A DNA stretch of 64,000 nt, from the NCBI GenBank assembly GCA_029255685.2, contig CM055320.2, forward strand, positions 48,114,910-48,178,909, in the 5' to 3' direction. The first letter of the stretch is position 1. The number at the start of each line of letters is the position of its first letter. Below the pieces are notes generated by a model. It worked only from the letters and a program-made list of their open reading frames with translations, was not told where the DNA came from and searched no databases. This stretch comes from Silene conica (Eukaryota; Streptophyta; Magnoliopsida; Caryophyllales; Caryophyllaceae). This document shows positions 54,863 through 64,000 of the stretch, piece by piece. The position numbers and the translations under genes were made by a program.

Positions 54863-56379
54863 TGACCTAGATATACTCAAGAGGGGGGGGGGGGGGGGGT
54901 TGAATTGAGTATGCCAACTTTTTCGATTCTTTTTCGATGGTGGTTGTTGTGATAAAGTAATAGCAAGTAATAAGTAAGAACAATAGAGTAAAGGAGACAC
55001 GATCTTTTGAAGTGGTTCAGTTTCACACTTTGAAACCTACGTCCATTATTCTCGATTAATAAAATTAGTACCTTCTCCGGATTACAATTTTATCAACCCA
55101 CTCGTACAACTTTGATATTTAGTTGTAACTCAATCTAGATACCGTAAAATATCTAGCTACGACAAGTACCGTGAAATACTTGCTTACAATGAGTACCGTT
55201 AAATACTCGAAACTATCTTAAGTAAGTAAGATAAACTTTTAACAACTTCTTGTAATTGATGATCTTGAATGTATGATAATATTCTTCAACGCTTGTAGTC
55301 TTGATTACGAGATTTGACAATGATTAGCACGAATATCGAGACGTGTGAGAGACTACGTTCGTTTGATTTTCTTTGACCGTGAGGCGTGTTGATCGGTGGA
55401 TTAGGCGTGTGATATTGAGAGCTTTATATACTAATTTAGATTTAGGTTAAACCCTAGATAGTTTAGGAATATTACTTTATCTAGAATACTAATTCTAGGT
55501 AATATTTAAAACTTAATCTTATATGAATTAGGAAAGGACTCTAATAGAATAATATTAAATTAAGACATAAGATAATATTTCCATAATCCTATTTGATTTA
55601 GGAAACATCTTTATACCATAAAATATAGAATCCTACTTTGAATTAAATCCTAATTCTTGTCAATAATATAATAAATTATATTCTTAATCAAATCCTAGTC
55701 AATCTTTAAGTAGATTAAATAAACAAGTTTATTTATTTAATTAACCATAAAGATAGTATGAAACATGTTAGTAGTTGTGTAGGAAACGTAAGGAATACTT
55801 CCTTGACACGCTTCCCCACGCACGTCCCAACGTGTGCTTCATAGATCACGCTCTTCGAGACATATTTCTCGAAGCACGTTTCCCTAGGAATTTAGATTTT
55901 GACAACAACGGTTAAAATGAAATCCTTATTATTTTAGAATTAATATTTACCTCATAAGATAAATACTTTAATTCTTGTTAACTAAAGAATATTTCTATTT
56001 TAAAACCGTTTATAAGATTACTAAATTAATACATAATAATATATTAATAGCACGCATAAATCTTCACGCTTTGACTTATATCACACAAATCTCATTTCTT
56101 CGATAGTTATAGGAATGATCCATAACTTAAGAACTCTTGATATTATAATAAAACTTTTGTCTTGTAAATCTTCAAAAAGACTTGACACTTGACATGAGCT
56201 TGATCTTTCTTCAATCTTGATTGAATCTATACTTTACTAAACTACGATCTTTGCTCTACAATTAACTGTACACTTAAACGCACGATTACACGCATATGTA
56301 TATAAATTATAATTACATAGAGTTGTCATTATTAAAACATAAAACAATATATTACTTATATAGAATATATTACTCAACA
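54863..56379 (-). repeat. LTR of a second, unrelated copia-like element
   Basis: On the minus strand it begins TGTTGAGTAATATATTC (56379) and ends ..TAGGTCA (54863). The polypurine tract AAAAAGGGGGAATT lies just upstream at 56380-56393, so this is a 3' LTR. A 17-nt G run lies at 54883-54899. A minus-strand TATATAAA-like motif lies near 55425. Left flank TCTAT is a candidate target duplication; its partner is not in the window. Classed as copia by the general look and the neighbouring gag remnant; moderate certainty. Confidence 0.65.
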
Positions 56380-57794
56380 AATTCCCCCTTTTTAATGATG
56401 GCAAGTCTTTACCTAGAATCGTGTCTAAGTGTAATATTGTAACGTTCCCCCTCAACATAATATTGGTCTTTTATAATATAGATCAACTAGGGTTTCTATA
56501 TGTCATCCATATGAACACAGTCATATTGTACTAGAATTCATATTGTAGTTAACCTAAATTCGATCCATTAGTTCTCCTCGAGAAAATTATATCGAAATAA
56601 GGTTTTGTTTTCAACCTTTTGGTATTGTGATCAAGGTTATATGAATTAACATTTTCATATTTTGGATTCATATTCACACCTTGTATACTAATCGGTGACG
56701 TTTCATTATCATATAATAAACTCACTTATGATTTATGTTCTTAACATACATTCATCTAGAATTGAAAACCTTATATTCTTTAACCTTTAAAGAATCACCA
56801 CTCTTTCTTAATGGCAGGTTCCGTTTCCTTAATAACTTTTCTCCCACTGAATTTCACATCACTATCTTATAGTTAATAACTCCCACTATCTTCATGATGA
56901 TTAGGTAACATCTTCAAACATCTTTTCAACTCATAATGAACATTTCATTTAGATTTATTTCAAACATTTTCTCAACTCGCTATGAACATTTCATTTTCAT
57001 TTTCCTTCCCACAGAAAGAATCTTATTATAATCACGAGAGCGGGAGACGATTTCTCCTCTATTATCTTTATAAAACAGAAACATTAACATCATGGAAACG
57101 ATTTCCTTCCGTTAACACTCGCGGTTCCCATTGTCCTCTCTAGGAATTAATGACAACATATGGAACATTTCCTTTTTGTGTCCTCGCGTAGTTTCTTCTG
57201 TGTCCTCTCGTAGTTTCTTCTATCCAATCTTTTAGAGTTCTTCTTAAGGACTCCTTATAGGACTCTTCTCTAAGATCCTATGTTTATTTCATTGGTTTGC
57301 GGGCGTAGAATTTCTCCCACTCTATCCTCTAAAATACTCGTTATTTTAGGAAGGATAGCATTTTCGCCCGTCAACAATGTATTGGATAAATAATTTTAAG
57401 TAGTGAGATATAAGAACTCTTATTCATTTAAGTGATCATCGTATAATGAATTAATGTTTTCATGTTTGAATTAGAAGTAGATCATGTAGTGTAATTCTTA
57501 TTTTTAAGTAAGTCGTATTACTTTTACAATGATCCTATCATGTCTATTGTACGGTGAATCATTCAAGGTACTTAATTACGATCTATGAAAATCGTATTAA
57601 CTCATGTTATGTATCATAAGAGCATTTTAAAACAACCAAACATGTTTGATTAAGAACAAAAGGATGACTTGAGTTGAAAACCAAGTCACCACGATTACAA
57701 CAATTGTTTCAACAAGATTCTTGTCGTACAAGAAATACAAAGTTCTTAGATTAAAATGCAAAATGAAAGAAGACATCAAAATGAAAATTAGAGC
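56380..57794 (-). other. Internal non-coding region next to that LTR
   Basis: AT-rich, no ORF of note, starting with the polypurine tract at 56380-56393. No polymerase sequence is present, so the element is either internally deleted or continues past the right-hand insertions. Confidence 0.6.
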
Positions 57795-57799
57795 GATGC

Positions 57800-58862
57800 T
57801 GTAACACCCCCATTTAATTAGAGGCCTGAACTAGGACTCTCTAGATAAATAAGGGTGTTACCATCTCGGTTACCCGAGGTAGTAGATAACAAAGGAAGAA
57901 AAACAGTACTTTATTTAATAGTTAAAGTTAAACCAAAGTATCGGAAGTATTACAACTGTGATAAACCAAAAACTAAAAGTTCAAGTACGGTGAAAACTAA
58001 ATAACTGGGCTATCACTAGACAGGTCTGATCCATGTTCTCTCCACCCTTCCTGCATCCACAGGTCTAGACCTGTCATTCTGCTCCCCAATAAATTGGATC
58101 AACACAGACACAAACAAACAACAAACAGGGTCAACACGAGGTTGAGTAGGTAATATAATCACAACATGAATAACGCAATAACAATTCCTCCATTTCCTCC
58201 ACATTCATTTCTCCTCCACACCTCCAACACACCACACCTCCATGGCCATATCACAAGTCCCTTATCACAAGACCCATATCACAAGACCCAATCACAAGCC
58301 CCGTTCTCCACAATAATCAATAATCATTCGATCACAATATATCACATGAAATAATAGCAACCAGATAATAAATAACTTCATGTCAGATCTCATTTACAAC
58401 ATTGATATTCCCTACCTCAAAACTGCAGAGGAGAATGGCAAGCGAGCAACGGCTATTAAAAATGTTCCACGCGGAAATCACCACCTAAACATAAATCATA
58501 TAATCAATAAACTCCCTACATCTCGTAATATACGCACACATTCTATTTATAGAAACCTCCTATACTTAGAAAGTTTCCTAACAACCAAGATTACCCAAAA
58601 TAGTAACCTTCCGTATATGGCAACTTCCCAAATATAGAAACTTTCTAAATATATCGTCCCGTAACACAAGACTTCCAAAATAGGTAAACTTCTAACCATG
58701 GCAACTAAATTTGAATTTCAAAGCATACAAAACCTTCCCATAATAATTATTAATATGCCATAATAACAAGGATATTATCATTAATAATATTAATTAGCAA
58801 TATTCCCAAAATATAAACTTTCTATTAATAATAACAATAATAATAACAATAATAATAATAAC

Positions 58863-58909
<47 letters not shown>

Positions 58910-60170
58910 ACACAAAACAGCCCCCACAAACCCGTGTAAGCAGCCCCTAAACAGCCCCTACCCAGCCACCGTGCCACCACCATCTACCACCAACAACCAC
59001 CATCACCTGTTCCCAGAACCACCCTCCACCATTCCAACCACCAGCAGCCTCCTCGCCGTCTGCCGTTGGTCAGAACCAGACACCCAAACTGACCAGACCC
59101 CACGCATTACCCTCTAACAGCACCCTCTTTGACACCCCTTCGACACCAGCCCCGCCATGACTACCACCAGCCGTGACCACCCAGACCATCTCCAGACTCC
59201 AAACTCCAATCACGGTGGTGACATAGCACTGACCTCCCCCGAGTCATCCATGCCACCACCCCCAAACGCCCCTGTACACGAACAAAACAACCAGAGTTTT
59301 ACCAAAACAGACACACCTCTCGACTCCCCCCTGTCAAAATGCCCTGTACCACCACGATCTGACACCACCGAGCCCTGAGACTACCACCACGAGAACCCCC
59401 TTACAACCACCTGTGTCCAGACTCAAAGACCCATAATAAAAAGCTACACGAACAGATCTGAAACCGACTCTAAACACATCAGAACAGACCCCCTGTTTGA
59501 GACCGTATCACACCCCTTCCCTGACACCTTATTTGATACCTTCGAACATGAGTTTAAACAACCAACGACACGACAACAAAGAACATATATAATCACTCTA
59601 TAACATAGAATAAATAAACGTGAAAATAACAATAAGAAACTGAGTATGCATTCCTCTAAACCGATGGTAAAACTACACGCTTAAACTGCATTTAAAACGA
59701 ACGTGGTGACCATACCAGTTTCTTGACCACTTCGAGCAGCCCTAGGACCACCGTCTACCACCGTGAGCAGGTTGTTCCTCTTCTCCAAACTACAGGCTAG
59801 GGTTTTGTGAAGTCAGATCTGTGTTTGGTTAGGGTTTAGTGCACAGAAACCCATGGTATAAATAAGGCGGCTGAGACATAGTTGATGGTCATTTGAATTT
59901 TCCGTGTGGGCTTGGTCTGTTGTCACGCCAATCGAGGCCCAGTGTAGGGTGACAACAGGTCCCAAGTTCGAACCACACTATCACCATGCCACATATATTG
60001 CTATTAGGTGCTTAGGTCCCCAACTCGAATCCCACAGTAGTACCAAAATCACCCAACAAAACGAGTACGCGTAAGATTATGAAACGACTATTTTAAGAAT
60101 TAAAAGATAACTTCGATCATAACTAACCCACGAAACCACTATATTTAATAATAAAATTCGGGTTATTACA
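57800..60170 (-). mobile_element. Solo LTR, 2.4 kb, Tekay-like termini
   Basis: A 2371-bp unit that begins TGTAACACCCCC and ends GGGTTATTACA, with the 5-bp duplication GATGC at 57795-57799 and 60171-60175. No primer site or polypurine tract adjoins, so it is a solo LTR. It contains a TAA/TAACAA microsatellite (about 58835-58910), a short tandem block TATCACAAGACCC near 58245-58300 and C-rich sequence to 59400. Frames in it are short and look random. Related to the relic at 916-2047. Sense is inferred as minus from the terminus types. Confidence 0.88.
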
Positions 60171-60175
60171 GATGC

Positions 60176-60595
60176 TCTTTATGTCTTCAATCTTGGATGC
60201 TACCATAGCCATCCATGGAAGGGACTTCAAGTTCTCCTTTCCTTTCTCCTTGCCCTAGTTCTCTGAAGGAGCCCATTTAAAACAATTAAAAAGGGTTAGT
60301 ATTAACAACTTGTATCATTATACAAAGGTTAATGTTATAACATGAGTTTAAATAAGAATTATTACCAAAAGTGTGAACTTTTCAAACTTTAGGTCGGCCA
60401 AGTACATTGGACAATCGCGTTTCCGATGCCCCATCTTCGTGCAATAATGGCACTTATCTTCAACCCTTGAAGATGATGTGGTCATGGATGCCATTTTACC
60501 TTTGCCTTTTCGATTTCTCCTTTAATACTTCCTTTTGCTCCTTTTCTCAATATTAAGCGTATTCTTCTTGGTACTTCGAATAAGTCCAAACTCCC
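60176..60595 (-). pseudogene. copia gag remnant with zinc knuckle
   Basis: The minus strand encodes KCHYCTKMGHRKRDCPMYLADLK near 60400-60460, split here as CHYCTKMGHRKRDC plus PMYLADLK: a CCHC knuckle in the style of copia Gag. A basic, low-complexity stretch surrounds it. The solo LTR bounds it on the left and the CRM-like LTR on the right. It may belong to the same element as the LTR at 54863. Confidence 0.65.
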
Positions 60596-62863
60596 TGATG
60601 CGGATCTCTAGCTTAGATGGATCCTCCTTAAGAATATTAGTGCAGTGGAATTACACTTCTTAAGATAGATAACAAACTTATTAGTAACTTCGATGAAATA
60701 ACACAAATAATGAACGAACTATGGATGATGAACGATGATGATGAACGATGAACAATGATGAACGATGTGATGAACGAACAAGGCTCGGAACAAGGCTTGG
60801 ACGAACGGTGTTGGTGATCAATGGATGATGGACGAAATCTTGATGAATGATGGATGATGGATTGTAGATGGATAGATGATGTAACTTCAACCTTCTCTCG
60901 CAAAAGATGGAATTAGCTAACACCCTGCAAATCAACCTCGCAAAGTCGATCCCAAAAACTAAGCTCGCAAACTTAATTAATGTCACTCAAAAGCTCACAC
61001 AGAAACTTATGATCTTTATTGATAATTTAACTTCAAAATTCGATGATTAAAACAAGAAAAACGGCTGCCTTTTATAAGGCCTTAAACCGTGTAAAAACCC
61101 TACTCTAATTAAGATAAGAATACCTTAATTAGTCCCTATTAGGAAACCCTAATCATACTTAAGCTCAAACAAAGTGTTTGACTAGGATTTAAGACTCCTA
61201 AACCTAATCTAATTAAGACTCCTAGTCCTAACATATTTAAGAATCCTTTAACAACTAGGATTCCTTATCCTACTAGAACTATGAATCCTACAACAATTAG
61301 GACTCCTATTTCTACTAGAATTGTGAAACCCACTTCTCCTAGGACTCCTACTTAACTTAGGATTTATGAATCCTATTACAATTAGGGAACCTAATACATA
61401 TTCTACTAGGACTAGGAAACATAACTTCCTAATCTTATTTTATTCTTAACTAAATAAAATAAACAAACAACAAAAAAAACCCTAATGGCCGAAACCCTAG
61501 TGTGGCAGTGCATCTAGGCGCGCGTCCCTAGGCCCTTCGTGCCCTAGCTCCTCTTCCTTGGAAGCTTCATACACACCTTCCTTCATATAGCCTTTACGAA
61601 GAATCATCCAGGGATGTTCCAAAGTCTTTCGGAACCTTCTAGAATCTTCTTTTATTCCTTGTAAAGCTAGTTTGAATAGTCTTACGGATCCATGATCGAA
61701 CCCATTTGGTGTGAACCTTGTCTTTGACTTATCTTTAGGAAAGTTTGAGCATGCACCCGCATCATACTCTCCTTCTTTTGAAAAAGTTGACCTCAAATTT
61801 TGTCTTGTGCTATTCTTGGTCGAACCATTCCCACTCCACCATGTTGCTTCACGAATTAACCTTGGTTCCATTGGCTTAGAACAACTAGCTTGAACTCGAA
61901 CCCCTTGCTCTTTCCTTGGCTCGATCTCGTTCTCCCTCTTGTCCCTTACTTTATTCCAAGATCCTTGTAATAATAAGTTGTAAAGCATAGGTTTTATAGT
62001 ACCATTAGTCCTACTCCTTGTAGGATTTGAAGTAGTAGTATCCCTATTGTTGATAAAATTTCCTCCTAACTTCCAATTAGGGTTACTAGTCCCCTCCTCC
62101 ACACCACACTCCTTCTTGTGCACAACTTCCACCTCTTCTTGACTCACGGCCTTTACCTCTTGACCTAGATTCGAACCTACACCAATGAGCTCTTCACCCA
62201 CAATCGCAATCATGGACACCTCGTCTCCCTTTGGTACACGCCCCTCATCTCCTTCAAGATTTTTGGTCTCACCATGATCAATCCCCTCATCATGCACCTC
62301 CTCATCTAACCCCCTCCTAGCCTCTTTATCCACCCTCCGTTCCTGGCCCTCACGCACACGGCCCTCCATGTACTCTCCTAGGGTTATGAATAAGCTCTCC
62401 TTCTTGTATTGGGAGTCTTTAGTATTAGTAGTTGTCATAGGTTTTAGATTGTAAGTAACCTTATCCTTAACAACTCGATAAATGTTTAACCTCCCATCGT
62501 GTGTAACATCACGATCGTATTGCCACGGCCTGCCCAATAGTACATGGCACGCGCTCATAGGCACTACATCGCACCACACCTCATCTTGATACGGACCTAG
62601 ACTCAAACCCACCAATGCTTGGTCCCGTACACTCACTCCCTTGTCTTCATCCAACCAATGTAGCTTATAGGGTTTCGATCTAACCCTAGTGACTAACCCT
62701 AATTCATCTACTAACCCCTTTGCAACCACGTTAGTACATGAACCGCTATCCACTATTAGGTCACACTTCTTGCCCCTAACCTTACATCGAGTATGGAACA
62801 ACTTCTCCCTTTGCTCGGCCTCTTCGCTAGTCGCCTCAATGTGAAGACTCCTAATGACCAAAC
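60596..62863 (-). mobile_element. CRM-like Ty3/gypsy element E, partial: protease without RT or integrase
   Basis: Minus strand. The 3' LTR is 60596-61764 (1169 bp, ends TGATGCGG../..GCATCA as in elements A and C). The coding part continues to 62863, where a copia LTR interrupts it; the 5' part lies beyond the window. As in element A, the protease is followed by a charged linker and then directly by the LTR-encoded tail, without RT, RNase H or integrase. It is clearly diverged from A, so it represents another lineage with this architecture, not a copy of the same event. Confidence 0.85.
61497..62863 (-). CDS. Protease-linker-tail end of the CRM-like element E polyprotein (partial)
   Basis: The open frame enters from the copia LTR at 62863, so its true start is not here. 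It shows LVIRSLHIEA, then FHTRCKVRGKKCDL and the protease active site DSGSCTN, then HVLLGRPWQYDR. These align with element A (LVVRALHAES; DSGSCTN; HILLGRPWQYDR) and element C. A linker of roughly 230 residues, rich in Glu, Lys and Gly, replaces RT-RNase H-integrase. About 88 residues are encoded in the LTR, including GSVRLFKLAL, comparable to GSIRIFKLAW in A and GSTSVLRIAW in C. The frame stops at 61497. Confidence 0.85.
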
Positions 62864-63863
62864 TGTGGGGAATAAAACGCGTATTCACCCTAAAATTGCA
62901 GGATTATAATGAAAAATACAACTGTGAATATCGTCATAAGATTAAATAGCATGAGAAAAGAAGTACAACCTTTAGTCCTCGCGCAAAAGGCCTAAGAACA
63001 GGAATTAACACAAATTCCCTCCTATAACTTGCACCCAAGACTTAGTCTGAGACGTGGCCGCGTGTGCTAGAAATCCTCTCCAATTGCCTTGCAATATAGG
63101 GAGAGCCCTTGAGGTTTTAGATGTGAGATCTGAGGTTTTGGGAGAAGAGTGCTCTCAAAACCCTAATTTTCTTTTGAGAATAATTTAACAGTGTGCCAAG
63201 AGTCGTCGATATAAGGAGAAGGACTCTCCTTATATACTACAAGAGGCCGGCCGAATTGGATGTCGGGTAGGAGTGGGCTTCCCACTTTTACCTTATTCCA
63301 ATGCGTGATTCGACCCAATTAGCTATTATTTATTCGCGGGTTTAATTTATAAATCGTAACATGTTATCAGATATTAATACAGTCGATATATTAATAACGG
63401 TCTGATAAAATACGATATTGTATAATTACTTAAATTAATATAACTGTTTATATTAATTCGCGAATATAATATTTAATTAAATATAACCGTTTATATTTAA
63501 TTTACGAATTGATCTTGTAATCCGTATTAGCTAAAATTATTTAATCCGTATTAAATAATAATTCTCAACATCTTATTGACTAATTTAATAGTCAATACCT
63601 CTGACTAACCGTTTAGTCATATCCGGCAAAATGTGACTGTATTTTCATACCTTCACATCTCTCAAACGTGTCCTATAGGTGTGACGTATAGGGACCAGTT
63701 GACCACCGCCATCCGTATGACAATAACGTCAAACTTATCTAGCAAGCCAACCGTTATTGATAAACGTGGATCAACTGGTAATAATACAAAAGTATGCCCT
63801 TGTGATCCTTAAAGAGATTTAATAAGTCATTGTACTTAATTGTCAAGGACACCAGCCCCAACA
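62864..63863 (-). repeat. 3' LTR of another copy of the first copia family
   Basis: 1000 bp. On the minus strand it begins TGTTGGGGCTGG (63863) and ends TTCCCCACA (62864). It is followed on the right by the family's polypurine tract, so the element body lies beyond the window. Candidate target duplication CAAAC at 62859-62863. Unlike the copy at 43.8-45 kb, this 3' LTR is complete, showing the normal structure. Some divergence from 51679-52688. Confidence 0.88.
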
Positions 63864-64000
63864 ATCTCCCACTTGTCCGTACAAGGGTATGTTCAATGAC
63901 GTTTATCACACTACATGTGGAGGACACAATCTCCAACAAACTCCCACTTGTCCGTACAAGTGTAGGTGCGATAACCGAATCTCATATCCTTTTAAAATTT
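63864..64000 (-). other. Polypurine tracts and start of the 3' untranslated region, copia copy 2
   Basis: Same double polypurine arrangement as at 44991-45080: GTGGGAGAT before the LTR and GTGGGAGTT about 75 bp upstream (about 63938-63950). The element continues past the window edge. Confidence 0.8.

Noticed and set aside
59157-59378. 73-codon Pro/Ser/Thr-rich frame in the solo LTR
   Set aside because: C-rich LTR sequence without similarity; a chance frame.

Overview
This window is a block of nested transposable elements from a flowering-plant nuclear genome. I find no host gene that I can defend. The plant assignment rests on the element families: Athila-type and CRM-type Ty3/gypsy elements, Ty1/copia elements, a plant Helitron with Rep and PIF1-like helicase, a plant L1 LINE with a zf-RVT end, and a TRIM. 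The density, the Athila and CRM content and the missing genes suggest pericentromeric heterochromatin (inference). The sequence alone does not let me name the species.

Layout. At 1-870 lies the 3' end of an L1-type LINE, followed by a TAA microsatellite and LTR debris to 2366. The debris interrupts a minus-strand Helitron whose helicase occupies 2367-4126 and whose Rep part and upstream exons occupy 39190 to about 42000. An Athila-type element (4127-39189, target duplication GGATA) splits this Helitron. The Athila element holds three direct insertions: a CRM-like element in its 5' LTR (5449-9557, CCTTG), a solo copia LTR in its gag (10636-11896, GATAG), and a 15-kb minus-strand non-coding Tekay/Del-like element between protease and RT (14558-29548, TTACC). 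The last one holds a second CRM-like element (20255-25561, AAACA) and a 551-bp TRIM (26978-27528, CCGAA). Insertion depth therefore reaches four levels.

To the right, a second degraded Tekay-like element (from 43649) was hit by a minus-strand copia element (43752-52688, GCTTT) whose 3' end is a 627-bp-arm fold-back. Then come a copia LTR and untranslated region (54863-57794), a solo LTR (57800-60170, GATGC), a copia gag remnant, a third CRM-like element on the minus strand (60596-62863), and the 3' LTR of another copy of the first copia family (62864-63863), whose body lies beyond the window.

Four observations stand out. (1) The CRM-like elements look like a split set: two encode protease without RT or integrase (one clearly with gag), and one encodes protease-RT-RNase H-integrase without gag. 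They share leaders and related LTRs, and the two complete ones are very young. (2) The Tekay-like LTR carries ten short hairpins with an invariant 14-nt loop and stems that change in a compensating way. (3) The copia element at 43.7-52.7 kb was integrated with a fold-back end that starts exactly at an upstream polypurine tract. (4) GC-rich palindrome arrays recur in untranslated parts of unrelated retrotransposon families here.
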